From assembly GCA_963597355.1 (NCBI GenBank), contig CAVBPR010000003.1:28604-92603 (forward strand): a stretch of DNA of 64,000 nucleotides, given 5' to 3'. The notes beneath the pieces are model-generated. The model searched no databases. It was given only the letters and a program-made list of their open reading frames with translations, and was not told where the DNA came from. Source of the stretch: UMGS1766 sp963597355. Lineage in GTDB: Bacteria; Bacillota; Clostridia; Oscillospirales; Oscillospiraceae. The position numbers and the translations under genes were made by a program. This document shows positions 17,422-25,955 of this stretch, piece by piece (the stretch's first letter is position 1; each line of letters starts with the position of its first letter).

Positions 17422-17796
17422 TCAAATATTCTGTTTCCAAAGGCCATGCAGGTTGCAATATGCATAGGCTGCTATTACTTCGTCTCCCTCTGCCAAGACA
17501 AATACAGCCTCCGGCAATTCCTCGGGATGCAGATACTTCAGCTGAATCCCCTGTTTTGTTTCCAGTGCAATCCACTGAATAAAATGCTTTTCCACCATAG
17601 GATGCGCAACTGTGCTTACCTTGACCGTTACCTGCTGTCCATTGACCTCGATAACCGGCACATGTTTTTCTACTGCCGCATCCGTGGTATTTGCCACAAG
17701 CTCTGTCATCTCCTGCCCGCAACATACCACAGGCACTCCCTGATCCTGAACAAAAGTAATCAGGTTTCCACAATGTTTACAGATAAAGAATTTCAT
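17422..17796 (-). CDS. dfx: Desulfoferrodoxin (superoxide reductase)
   Basis: It reduces superoxide to peroxide without making oxygen, the usual defence of strict anaerobes. The 124-residue protein has an N-terminal desulforedoxin domain (CKHCG and VVCCGQEM, four Cys for the Fe(SCys)4 centre). The superoxide reductase domain has its catalytic iron ligands in EKHVP, HPMVEKHFIQW and YCNLHG. It is thus a 2Fe desulfoferrodoxin. ATG 17796 follows AAGGAGG. It is monocistronic with its own promoter. Confidence 0.95.
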   Translation of the reverse strand: MKFFICKHCGNLITFVQDQGVPVVCCGQEMTELVANTTDAAVEKHVPVIEVNGQQVTVKVSTVAHPMVEKHFIQWIALETKQGIQLKYLHPEELPEAVFVLAEGDEVIAAYAYCNLHGLWKQNI

Positions 17797-17820
17797 ACGC
17801 AAACGCCTCCTTGAATAAGT

Positions 17821-17873
17821 AGTAATCATTACTGTTTATATTTTTAGTATAACTTATTTTTTGTGATTGTCAA
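17821..17873 (-). promoter_or_regulatory. Promoter of dfx with a palindrome at the start of transcription
   Basis: On the minus strand, -35 TTGACA (17868-17873), a 16-bp spacer and -10 TATACT (17846-17851). A perfect 13-base palindrome AGTAATCATTACT (17821-17833) lies just after the expected start point and could be an operator; it does not match the PerR or Fur consensus closely. Confidence 0.65.
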
Positions 17874-17952
17874 CCTTCTTCTGTTTTTTCTCCAAAATGA
17901 CGAAAATCGAGGCGGATGCTTCCATCCAGCCTCGATTTACTGTAACTGACTT

Positions 17953-18897
17953 TCAAAATGCAACGGTTGAGAACTCCGGCTCTCTCAGGGGATCTGGCAA
18001 ATAAGCACCGTACAGTGCGATAAAAGCTCCGCAAAGGATCTTTTTCTCCCCCCCTGCTTCCGCACTTCTCAATGCCACCAGCAAACAACTCCACATAAGT
18101 CGTTCCTTGCCGCTGATGCTCCATCCGCTCAATTCGGGCGCTTTCCGCAGCCGAAGTTCCACTGCCTCCACCTGCTCTGCAATATCTGCCGCTGTTCCTT
18201 CCGTTGCCGCCAATGCTCCAAGGGCTACGATAGAATCACCTCGTCCCAAACGGAGACCCCGACTGGCCAATTCACGGCTCAACTCCATTGTACGCATCGT
18301 ATCTTCTGTTTTACCCAGCAGAAGTACTTCCGACAACGCCTGCACGGAATTTCGGAGACGGAACATCGGTCTCAACTGCTTTATAACTTCATTCAGCCGC
18401 TGAGACACCATTTTCTCTCCCCTCAGCGCATAAAGCACGCAAAGCGGCACATCTTCGCTGTGGGTATGCAGCGGATCACTTCGGCGCATCGCATCATAGT
18501 CCTGCCTTGCCTGTTCTGCCACCTGATCATAGGCGGTAACATCTCTCCGATCCAGCGCCATCAGCCATGCCGCTGTTGCCAAATGAGCCGACGGAAAGAA
18601 CCGATGCTCCAAGATACGCTGTGCTCGGGCAGCCCGCTGGCCTGCCCGCTCGTCCGTACAATGGCAAATAGCTGCCAGCACAGGAAGCACTTCTTCTCCA
18701 GTATGCAGCCGATCTCCGACGCGGCGCGCCTGTTCCGCATCGCGTTCGGTCAGCGCCGGCAATACAGACTCATCTGTCATAGTCAGAATCATTGCAGCAA
18801 AACGATGGAACACGGTAGAACGCCCGAAATAAATTGCATTCGTCGCCCGCAATGCAGTGACAAAATAATCCGAAACAACACGCAGCTGCTCCTCCAT
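17953..18897 (-). CDS. DUF4003-like protein, probable Pho-regulon member
   Basis: The 314-residue, Leu/Ala/Arg-rich protein appears all-helical, with no signal peptide, membrane segment or recognised catalytic motif. It resembles DUF4003-type proteins of Firmicutes, for which I know no function. ATG 18897 is behind AGGAGG. Its upstream region carries a phased TTAACA array nearly the same as the one before pstS. It follows phoU in the same direction with a 103-bp gap that contains this array, so it probably has its own phosphate-controlled promoter. Confidence 0.7.
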   Translation of the reverse strand: MEEQLRVVSDYFVTALRATNAIYFGRSTVFHRFAAMILTMTDESVLPALTERDAEQARRVGDRLHTGEEVLPVLAAICHCTDERAGQRAARAQRILEHRFFPSAHLATAAWLMALDRRDVTAYDQVAEQARQDYDAMRRSDPLHTHSEDVPLCVLYALRGEKMVSQRLNEVIKQLRPMFRLRNSVQALSEVLLLGKTEDTMRTMELSRELASRGLRLGRGDSIVALGALAATEGTAADIAEQVEAVELRLRKAPELSGWSISGKERLMWSCLLVALRSAEAGGEKKILCGAFIALYGAYLPDPLREPEFSTVAF

Positions 18898-18961
18898 TAT
18901 GACAACCTCCTATCCATAAATCACAGGTGTATTTTCACTGTATTTAGCATAGTATGGCTGT

Positions 18962-19000
18962 CTTAAATCCGAAACCAGCTGCGTGTTAAATCTGTGTTAA
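18962..19000 (-). promoter_or_regulatory. PhoP-type box upstream of the DUF4003-like gene
   Basis: On the minus strand TTAACA-CAGAT-TTAACA is an exact 11-bp direct repeat. A third recognisable element, TTTAAG, lies at the fourth 11-bp position. This is the phasing of Bacillus-type PhoP binding sites. The same layout and the shared block GGTTTCxGATTTAA occur before pstS. Confidence 0.65.
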
Positions 19001-19669
19001 TTATTCTTCTTCTGTCAGTACTCCGTCCTTGGAACGGCGCCCGACAATGGAGTATTCCACCCACTCTGCAACGTTAGTAGCGTGGTCGCCAATGCGCTCC
19101 AGATATTTTGCCACCATCAGCAAATCGAGGTAATACTCTCCCCGGCTATTGTCCTGTGCAATGGCAGCGACCAGATCACTCTTGATTCGATCGAACCAAC
19201 GATCCACCACAGAATCATATTGAATGACCTGCCGCGCCAGAACAAGATCATGCCGTTCAAACGCATCAATACTCTCCGTCACCATCTTTACTGTTTCTGC
19301 CGCCATCTGGCGAAGATCGTCAAAGGATTCATCCCCCTCTACCTGAGAGGTAAACCGGGAAATTTCCGCAATGTCTGATGCCTGGTCGCCAATGCGCTCT
19401 AAATCAGAAATCATTTTCAGTGCCGAGGAAATATCCCGCAAATCGGAGGCAACCGGCTGCTGCTGCAACAGCAGCTTCAAGCATAAGGATTCAATATCCC
19501 GCTCTTTTTTATCGATAAATCCATCCACATTGCGCACCTGCTGCACCAAAGCAACCTCCCGCTTTGTGACGGCCTGAACTGCCAGACCGACCGCCTGTTC
19601 ACACAGGTTTGCCATATCTCTTAATTCGCGATGCAGCATGTGCAGCTGCTCATCATATGCTTTTCTCAT
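19001..19669 (-). CDS. phoU: Phosphate signalling protein PhoU
   Basis: This cytoplasmic negative regulator links the Pst transporter to the phosphate sensor kinase. The 222-residue protein has two PhoU three-helix repeats, each with the metal-binding E/DxxxD-type motif (KKERDIESLCLK; DLERIGDQASDIAE and YLERIGDHATNVAEW). Its ATG overlaps the pstB stop by one base (TGATG), so it is the last gene of the pst operon. No phoPR genes are in the window. Confidence 0.96.
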   Translation of the reverse strand: MRKAYDEQLHMLHRELRDMANLCEQAVGLAVQAVTKREVALVQQVRNVDGFIDKKERDIESLCLKLLLQQQPVASDLRDISSALKMISDLERIGDQASDIAEISRFTSQVEGDESFDDLRQMAAETVKMVTESIDAFERHDLVLARQVIQYDSVVDRWFDRIKSDLVAAIAQDNSRGEYYLDLLMVAKYLERIGDHATNVAEWVEYSIVGRRSKDGVLTEEE

Positions 19670-20424
19670 CAGCCAAATCTCCCCGAGATATAATCTTCTG
19701 TTTTTTTGTTTTTCGGCATACTAAATATCTGCTCAGTTTCGCCAAACTCGATCAGCTCACCCAACAGGAAGAATGCGGTCTGATCCGAAATACGAACCGC
19801 CTGCTGCATGTTATGCGTAACCATAATTACAGTATACTGGTTCTTCAGCTCCCCGATTAAGTCCTCAATCTTAGATGTTGAAATCGGGTCCAAAGCGCTG
19901 GTTGATTCGTCCAGCAACAGGATATCCGGCCGCACTGCCAAAGCGCGGGCAATGCAAAGACGCTGCTGCTGACCGCCAGACATTCCCAATGCACTGGTTT
20001 TCAGACGATCCTTCACCTCGTCCCAAATGGCCGCATCCCGCAAAGCCTGCTCCACAATCCCGTCCAGCTCACTTTTTGCGCGGACGCCATGAGTACGAGG
20101 GCCATAAGCCACATTGTCGTAAATACTCATCGGGAATGGATTTGCCTTCTGAAACACCATGCCAATCTGCTTCCGCAGCCAGGTCACGTCGGTTGAAGAA
20201 TGATAAATATCCGTTCCTTCATAGCTGACCAGGCCTTCAATGCGAATGCCTTCCACCAGATCGTTCATTCGGTTCAGCGTTCTTAAAAAGGTAGATTTGC
20301 CGCATCCGGACGGGCCGATCAATGCGGTCACCTGATGGTCTGGAATTTCCATATTAATGGAATGCAGCGCATGATGATCTCCATACCAGAGATTCAAATC
20401 TTTTGTCTCTATAATACCTGCCAT
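19669..20424 (-). CDS. pstB: Phosphate ABC transporter ATP-binding protein PstB
   Basis: This is the ATPase that energises high-affinity phosphate uptake. The 251-residue protein has Walker A GPSGCGKST near residues 34-42, the PstB-specific stretch MVFQKANPFPMSIYDNVAYGPR, signature MSGGQQQRL, Walker B ILLLDESTSALDP and the His switch VTHNM. It lies between pstA and phoU in the standard order, 24 bp after pstA. Confidence 0.98.
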   Translation of the reverse strand: MAGIIETKDLNLWYGDHHALHSINMEIPDHQVTALIGPSGCGKSTFLRTLNRMNDLVEGIRIEGLVSYEGTDIYHSSTDVTWLRKQIGMVFQKANPFPMSIYDNVAYGPRTHGVRAKSELDGIVEQALRDAAIWDEVKDRLKTSALGMSGGQQQRLCIARALAVRPDILLLDESTSALDPISTSKIEDLIGELKNQYTVIMVTHNMQQAVRISDQTAFFLLGELIEFGETEQIFSMPKNKKTEDYISGRFG

Positions 20425-20448
20425 TGATTAAGCACCCTCTCGTTTTAA

Positions 20449-21351
20449 TTAATTTTTCTGCTGCGCGATTCCGCTCTCTCGTTTTAATTTCTTTGGTGTA
20501 AAATTCCGCTTCAATTTCTTTGCCGCAAAATTAGCCGCCAAATTCAACAAGAAAGTCAACAGCATCAAAATGGTTGCAATCGCAAATGCCACGCCTGTCT
20601 CGCCGCGCTCGCTGGCGAAAACATACAGTGCTACTGTCAACGTGGCAGAAGACGAGGTCATAGCGCTGACAAAATCGTTGAGCACCAAACCAAATCCAGC
20701 CGTAAACAACAGTGCCGCCGACTCACCGACAATGCGTCCAATGGCAAGAATACATCCGGTAACGATACCATCAATCGAGTTTGGCAGCACAACGGTGCGC
20801 ACCATGTGCCATTTTCCGCTGCCCAGTGCCAGCGCACCCTCTCGATAGGAATTGGGAACCGTCTTTAAACTCTCCACCGTATTGCTGATAATTGTGGGCA
20901 AAACCATAACCACCAGCGTCAGGCCGCCGGCCAGAACACCCTGCTTCAATCCCAGCAGCTGCACGAAAAACAGCATACCGACCAGACCGAAGATAATCGA
21001 CGGAATACCTGTCAGCGTCTCTGTAGCAAAGCTGATCATCCGTACAACCTTTTTGTTCTTTGCATACTCCGTCAAATAGATAGCCGCGCATACGCCCAGA
21101 GGAACTACAATCACCATGGCCACAAGGATGATATAAAGCGTATTCAAAATATTCGGTAAAATACCAATCGTGTTGTTCAGATAGCTGGTCTGACTGGACA
21201 GCAATGTCCAGCTCAAATGGGGAATTCCCTTGATGAATATAAATCCGATAATAAATATCAGCAGTGCACAGGTAATGCCGGCGCAGAGGTACATTACCCC
21301 CCGCAGCAGTGCATCTTTGACACGCCGGGAAACGGATCGTCCCTGTTTCAT
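20449..21351 (-). CDS. pstA: Phosphate ABC transporter permease PstA
   Basis: The 300-residue inner-membrane permease has six hydrophobic segments and the binding-protein-dependent transport (EAA) loop REGALALGSGKWHMVRTVVLP. I chose ATG 21351: GGAG lies 10 bp upstream, whereas the GTG at 21360 sits almost on the ribosome site. It starts one base after the pstC stop region, so translation is likely coupled. The Lys/Arg-rich C-terminus is cytoplasmic. Confidence 0.96.
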   Translation of the reverse strand: MKQGRSVSRRVKDALLRGVMYLCAGITCALLIFIIGFIFIKGIPHLSWTLLSSQTSYLNNTIGILPNILNTLYIILVAMVIVVPLGVCAAIYLTEYAKNKKVVRMISFATETLTGIPSIIFGLVGMLFFVQLLGLKQGVLAGGLTLVVMVLPTIISNTVESLKTVPNSYREGALALGSGKWHMVRTVVLPNSIDGIVTGCILAIGRIVGESAALLFTAGFGLVLNDFVSAMTSSSATLTVALYVFASERGETGVAFAIATILMLLTFLLNLAANFAAKKLKRNFTPKKLKRESGIAQQKN

Positions 21352-21352
21352 G

Positions 21353-22219
21353 TTATGCACGCTCCTTTTTTACAATCAGGTTCAGGAAAGCATTGATCAA
21401 CATAATGAACAGAAACAGCACCAAACCGATGGAGAACAGTGCCTGTCTCTGAAGTGAGCCATAGGCTGCATAGGACATTTCCGAGGCAATTGCCGTGGTC
21501 AAAAAACGAACCGACTTAAAAAGCCCCGGCATATTGGCAACGTTGCCCGACACCATGATAATCGCCATTGCCTCACCAATTGCACGTCCAATGCCCTGCA
21601 CTACAGCTGTAGCAACACCGCTGCGCGCTGCATGAAGGGACACTCTGAAATACGTCTCTGTTTCCGTTGCGCCAAGGGCAAGAGAAGCATGTTCATATTC
21701 CGGGGGAACTGCCCGCAGTGCTGTTTCCGATACATTCACGATATAAGGAAGAATCATAACCGTCAGGACAAGAATGGCTGCCAGCAGGCAGGCACCGGAA
21801 GCAAGATGAAATACCTTCTGAATGCCGGGTACCAAAACTACCATGCCAACCAGACCGTACACAACGGAGGGAATGCCAGCCAAAAGCTCTACCGCTGTGT
21901 GAATCACCTTTGCCACGCGCTTCGGTGCAACCTTGGCCAAAAACACTGCAGTAAGAATTCCCAGCGGAACTCCCAGCACCACAGCGCCTGCTGTACCATA
22001 AACGCTGGTTAAAATAAAGGGCAGAATCCCGAAATCTTCTGTACCAGCCTGCCACTTCTGCCCAAACAGGAAATTAACCAATCCAATTTTGCCAATGGCC
22101 GGTATTCCGGAAACAATGAGATAAACACTTATAAACAGAACAAAAGCCACAGAGAGAATGCCGCAAGCCAGAAAGAAAATGTGGAATGCCGTCTCCTTCG
22201 GAGACATTTTACTTTTCAT
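21353..22219 (-). CDS. pstC: Phosphate ABC transporter permease PstC
   Basis: The 288-residue inner-membrane permease forms the channel with PstA. It has six hydrophobic segments and the EAA loop EHASLALGATETETYFRVSLHAA. A conserved GIPSVVYGLVGM segment matches the paralogous GIPSIIFGLVGM in PstA. It follows pstS after a hairpin-containing gap of 75 bp, an arrangement that lets binding protein be made in excess over membrane subunits. Confidence 0.96.
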   Translation of the reverse strand: MKSKMSPKETAFHIFFLACGILSVAFVLFISVYLIVSGIPAIGKIGLVNFLFGQKWQAGTEDFGILPFILTSVYGTAGAVVLGVPLGILTAVFLAKVAPKRVAKVIHTAVELLAGIPSVVYGLVGMVVLVPGIQKVFHLASGACLLAAILVLTVMILPYIVNVSETALRAVPPEYEHASLALGATETETYFRVSLHAARSGVATAVVQGIGRAIGEAMAIIMVSGNVANMPGLFKSVRFLTTAIASEMSYAAYGSLQRQALFSIGLVLFLFIMLINAFLNLIVKKERA

Positions 22220-22241
22220 ATCAGTTCACCTTTTTGTTGGA

Positions 22242-22273
22242 GAAGAAGCCTCTGCGGTTGCAGAGGCTTCTTC
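22242..22273 (-). terminator. Intra-operon hairpin between pstS and pstC
   Basis: GAAGAAGCCTCTGC and its exact complement form a 14-bp stem. On the minus strand it is followed by TCTCCAACAAAAAG, with no real T-run, so it is more likely a partial terminator or an RNA-stabilising hairpin that protects pstS mRNA than a full stop. Confidence 0.6.
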
Positions 22274-22294
22274 CTACTCGGTTTCTGTTAGCAA

Positions 22295-23191
22295 TCAAGC
22301 CACAGGTACTGCGCCTGCGTTGCGGATCAGTTCGGCTGCATCCTTAGAAGTTGCAAAGTCGAAGAAGGCCTGAGCTGCCTCGCTCAACTGAGCACCCTCC
22401 TTGGTCACCAGCACGAAGGGACGCTGGATCTCATAGGTACCGTCCAGAACAGTTGCCTCGGAGCAAACTACACCGTTTACCGTCAGCATCTTGACCTTGT
22501 CATTGCCTTCTACTGCGGAGAGGGAAGCATAGCCGATGGCATTCTTGCTGTTGCTGACTGCTTCAATCACAGCGCCGGTGGAAGTCAGCTCCTGAGAGAG
22601 GACGCAGCTGTCGCTGGTCTTCGTGATGGACTCAAAGCCGTCGCGCGTGCCGGAACCGGACTCACGGCCAATGCAGGCGATCTCCAGATCCTCGCCGCCG
22701 ACCTCAGACCAGTTGGTGATCTTGCCGGTATAGATGTCAGCAATCTGCTCAACCGTCAGGTTGTCCACGCCGGAATCCTTATTGACGATCACTGCGATGC
22801 CGTCCAGAGCAACAGTAGTAGCAACCAGGCCGGTCTCGGTATCCTTCAGAGCACGGGAGGACAGGCCGATGTCACAGCTGCCATTGGAAGCGGACTCAAT
22901 GCCGGTGCCGGAGCCGGTGGCATCATAGGTAACGGTAACGCCGCTGTTGTCAGCCATGAACTGCTCGGACAAAGCGCCGATCACTTTTTCCATGGAAGTG
23001 GAACCGTTGGTAGAAACGCTGCCGGACAATGTGGTCTTTGTTTCTTCCTTCTTAGTATCTGCGCTGGAAGCATCACTGGTTGTGGTCTTGCTGTCTGTGT
23101 CAGCCGTCTGATTTCCGCTGTTGCTGCTGCCGCAGGACACCAATGCAAATACCATGGTCAGAGCCAGCAGCAAAGAGATGATCTTTTTCAT
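22295..23191 (-). CDS. pstS: Phosphate-binding lipoprotein PstS
   Basis: This extracytoplasmic lipoprotein captures phosphate for PstCAB. The signal MKKIISLLLALTMVFALVSC ends in a lipobox, followed by a Ser/Thr/Asp-rich linker to about residue 55. The PBP-like fold carries phosphate-contact segments STSMEKVIGAL, ATGSGTGI, SRALKDTE and RESGSGTRDGFE. I chose ATG 23191 because it begins the lipoprotein signal; an upstream GTG at 23209 would add six residues. It is the first gene of the operon, behind the PhoP-type box. Confidence 0.96.
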   Translation of the reverse strand: MKKIISLLLALTMVFALVSCGSSNSGNQTADTDSKTTTSDASSADTKKEETKTTLSGSVSTNGSTSMEKVIGALSEQFMADNSGVTVTYDATGSGTGIESASNGSCDIGLSSRALKDTETGLVATTVALDGIAVIVNKDSGVDNLTVEQIADIYTGKITNWSEVGGEDLEIACIGRESGSGTRDGFESITKTSDSCVLSQELTSTGAVIEAVSNSKNAIGYASLSAVEGNDKVKMLTVNGVVCSEATVLDGTYEIQRPFVLVTKEGAQLSEAAQAFFDFATSKDAAELIRNAGAVPVA

Positions 23192-23265
23192 AATTGTTTG
23201 TAACCTCACTTTTTCTTCTTTGATGATGTTGTATCCCGAGTACGGCTATATTAAACCGCCTTAGC

Positions 23266-23304
23266 TTTAAATCTGAAACCACGGCAACGTTAAACCTATG
23301 TTAA
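23266..23304 (-). promoter_or_regulatory. PhoP-type box upstream of pstS
   Basis: On the minus strand TTAACA-TAGGT-TTAACG repeats at 11 bp, with TTTAAA at the fourth 11-bp position. The array aligns without gaps to that upstream of the DUF4003-like gene (18962-19000). It implies induction of pstSCAB-phoU by a PhoP-type response regulator under phosphate limitation. Confidence 0.7.
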
Positions 23305-23425
23305 ACTTTTTGAATTATTTCCTGCTTCAGACGATATCTTTTTTCAAACCTCTTCCGTTTTCTTAGGTACACTTAAGTTTCCTGCATTAAGATAGGGACA
23401 ACAAATCAAGGAAGGAGTCCTCAAA

Positions 23426-25354
23426 ATGAAAAAAACAATTTCTCTTCTCTGTGCATCGGCTATGGTACTTTCGTTAGCCGCCTGCGGATCGTCGCAGACA
23501 GAAAGCAATACAGACACCGCCTATGCCAATACAACAGTCACCGGTCAGGTAACTGCCATTACCGATACTTCCGTCACTCTGCAGCTTGGAACATTGAGCG
23601 AAAGCAGCGACCGGCCGGCCTCTCCAGATGCATCCTCTTCCGACAATACATCGAATCGTCAGACGCCTCCGGATAAGCCGGAGGGAAACAACCTGGAGAC
23701 CGAAGAAACCGATTCATCTGCCACGCAGTCCAGTGACAGAGCCAGCCTTGACAGTCAAACTCCGCCGGAGAAACCCAATGGAGACAATCCGGAAAACAGC
23801 GAAACCACATCCGACAATGCAGCCCCGTCTGCACCTTCGGATAGCAGCTCATCGGATTCGGATGCCTCTACTCCGCCGGATAAGCCAGACGACAGCAGCA
23901 ATGCAGGCACGCCTCCCTCCGGTGGCCCTGGCAACAGTCAAAGCTTCACTGCCGGCGAAGAAACCATCACAATTGATCTCTCAAATGCGGAAATCACCCA
24001 GGACGGCAATTCCGCCTCGATCAGCGACATTACTACAGATAGTATTTTAAATGTAACATTCGATTCCTCCGGTGCAGTTTCTTCTGTTGAAATAGTAACC
24101 CTCTCCTCCGATGCTCCCGGCGATATGGGTGGCTCTGGTATGGGAGGCGGTTCCGGGACCATTGAGCAAGGCGACAGCGCCAACACAATAAGTGAAGACA
24201 GCAGCATTTCCGACACTACCTATACCTCTACCGGGGATGACGAGAATGCACTGCGGATTGATGGGGCAACCGTTTCACTCAACGGCATCACCGTTGATAA
24301 AAGCGCCGGTGCCTCCTCAAATACGGAAAGTGGCGATTTTTACGGCATGAACGCCGCCCTATTAGCTACGAACGGCGCCACCGTCACCATTGAAAACGCT
24401 ACGGTTACTTCCTCTGCCCAGAACGGTAACGGCGTATTCAGCTATGGCTCCGGCACAACGGTAAACATTTCTGACTCCACTATTACAACCACAGCCGACA
24501 ACTCTGGCGGCATTCAAACCACCGGCGGTGCAACAACAAATGCATCGAACCTGACCGTCGAAACCTCCGGCAACTCTTCTGCTGCCATTCGCTCTGATCG
24601 GGGCGGCGGCACAGTAAATGTCGACGGGGGCACCTACACCAGCAACGGATATAATTCTCCCGCTGTCTATTCCACTGCTGAGATCACTGTGAAAAACGCA
24701 CTCCTGACGGCCAATAATTCGGAAGCACTGGTCATTGAAGGCGATAACTCTATCACTTTGAGCAACTGTGATGTCACTGGCAACATGAGCGACACAAAGG
24801 GCACCAGCTCAGACATTAATGTACACAATGTAATGATATATCAATCCATGTCCGGCGATGCCGAGGTGGGAACTTCCAGTTTCTCTATGACCTCCGGTTC
24901 TCTGACTGCCAAAAACGGTGACATGTTCTACATTACAAATACCGATTGCTCTCTCTATCTTTCCGGTGTAACCATCACAAACGAAGACAGCGATGCAAAC
25001 CTGATGACAATCAGCGGCAATTCCGCCTCCCATGGCTGGGGCACTGCCGGCGCAAACGGCGCAAACGTCACCTTCATTGCTGAAGATCAAACGCTGGAAG
25101 GAAGCATTGTCGTAGACAGCATTTCCACCCTGGACATGACCCTGACCGGGAATAGCACCTTCACCGGCACAATTAACATTGTTGATAACGAAGAAGGCGG
25201 AACTGCCGTTGCAAACAACGCTGTAGTCACCATTGGAAGCAATTGCACCTGGACGCTCACCGGCGACTGCACCATCACCAGCCTCACAAACAACGGCACA
25301 ATCAATTTCAACGGTTATACCATTACTCTGGCGGACGGCACTGTCCTCAGTTAA
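23426..25354 (+). CDS. Large surface lipoprotein with a beta-helix-like carbohydrate-binding domain
   Basis: MKKTISLLCASAMVLSLAAC is a lipoprotein signal with lipobox LAAC. Residues about 50-175 are low-complexity Ser/Asp/Pro with four degenerate copies of a TPPDKP unit (TPPDKPEGNN, TPPEKPNGDN, TPPDKPDDSS, TPPSGGPGN), probably a flexible wall-spanning linker. From about 270 on, short repeats rich in Thr, Asn and Gly with buried Val/Ile strands (for example GAALLATNGATVTIENATVT-like rungs) suggest a right-handed beta-helix, as in Cthe_2159-type polysaccharide-binding proteins. The 642-residue protein has no catalytic motif I can identify. ATG 23426 is behind GGAAGGAG. It is divergent from pstS. 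Confidence 0.75.
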   Translation: MKKTISLLCASAMVLSLAACGSSQTESNTDTAYANTTVTGQVTAITDTSVTLQLGTLSESSDRPASPDASSSDNTSNRQTPPDKPEGNNLETEETDSSATQSSDRASLDSQTPPEKPNGDNPENSETTSDNAAPSAPSDSSSSDSDASTPPDKPDDSSNAGTPPSGGPGNSQSFTAGEETITIDLSNAEITQDGNSASISDITTDSILNVTFDSSGAVSSVEIVTLSSDAPGDMGGSGMGGGSGTIEQGDSANTISEDSSISDTTYTSTGDDENALRIDGATVSLNGITVDKSAGASSNTESGDFYGMNAALLATNGATVTIENATVTSSAQNGNGVFSYGSGTTVNISDSTITTTADNSGGIQTTGGATTNASNLTVETSGNSSAAIRSDRGGGTVNVDGGTYTSNGYNSPAVYSTAEITVKNALLTANNSEALVIEGDNSITLSNCDVTGNMSDTKGTSSDINVHNVMIYQSMSGDAEVGTSSFSMTSGSLTAKNGDMFYITNTDCSLYLSGVTITNEDSDANLMTISGNSASHGWGTAGANGANVTFIAEDQTLEGSIVVDSISTLDMTLTGNSTFTGTINIVDNEEGGTAVANNAVVTIGSNCTWTLTGDCTITSLTNNGTINFNGYTITLADGTVLS

Positions 25355-25364
25355 CATATAGGAA

Positions 25365-25401
25365 AACCCGGAGCAACTGCACAATGCAGTCGCTCCGGGT
25401 T
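25365..25401. terminator. Bidirectional terminator between the surface lipoprotein and cobO
   Basis: AACCCGGAGC, an inner ACTGCA/TGCAGT stem, then GCTCCGGGTT. T-rich sequence follows on both sides (GAGCTTTTAA plus, TTCCTATAT minus). Confidence 0.75.
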
Positions 25402-25407
25402 GAGCTT

Positions 25408-25917
25408 TTAATATTCAATTCCTTCCCGTGCGGCAACTCCGCTATCAAACGGATGCTTTTGTTTGACACATTCAGTCACATAGTCCGCTCGCTGCATCAG
25501 CTCCTCCGGAACGGTTCGTCCTGTGAGAATCGCCTCGCAACCAGCAGGGAGGGCATTCAGACATTCTGATAGGTCATCGAAAGAAATCAGTCCCAGTTCC
25601 AATGCATCCAAAACCTCATCCAGAATAACAACGCTATCCCGTTCTGCCAAATCCGCCGCATCCCGCAGTAGCTTTCCGCACTGAAACTCACATTCTGCCC
25701 GTTCTACCACATCCATCTGTGACACAAATTTCAAGTGATCCGGCACCGGCAGCAACAGTACACGGGGAACAAACTCCATTGCAAAGCGCTCTCCGCTGTC
25801 AACTGACTTTAAAAACTGAGCAATCACAACCCGCTTTCCACGGCCGGCTGCCCGAAGTCCCTGACCAAATGCCGCTGTGGTTTTGCCTTTTCCGTTACCG
25901 CAATAAATCTGGAGCAT
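25408..25917 (-). CDS. cobO: Cob(I)yrinic acid a,c-diamide adenosyltransferase
   Basis: It attaches the 5'-deoxyadenosyl group of ATP to cobalt of a corrinoid, making adenosylcobamide. The P-loop at the extreme N-terminus (GNGKGKTTAAFGQGLRAAG) and the Walker B VVILDEVLDALELGL are typical of CobO/BtuR, and the C-terminal segment VTECVKQKHPFDSGVAAREGIEY matches the family. The 169-residue length is normal. ATG 25917 is behind AAAGGTGAT. It lies alone, with no other cobalamin genes in the window, so it may serve salvage. Confidence 0.94.
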   Translation of the reverse strand: MLQIYCGNGKGKTTAAFGQGLRAAGRGKRVVIAQFLKSVDSGERFAMEFVPRVLLLPVPDHLKFVSQMDVVERAECEFQCGKLLRDAADLAERDSVVILDEVLDALELGLISFDDLSECLNALPAGCEAILTGRTVPEELMQRADYVTECVKQKHPFDSGVAAREGIEY

Positions 25918-25955
25918 CGCAAATCACCTTTTAATTCAGATTCGATGCTTCTATT

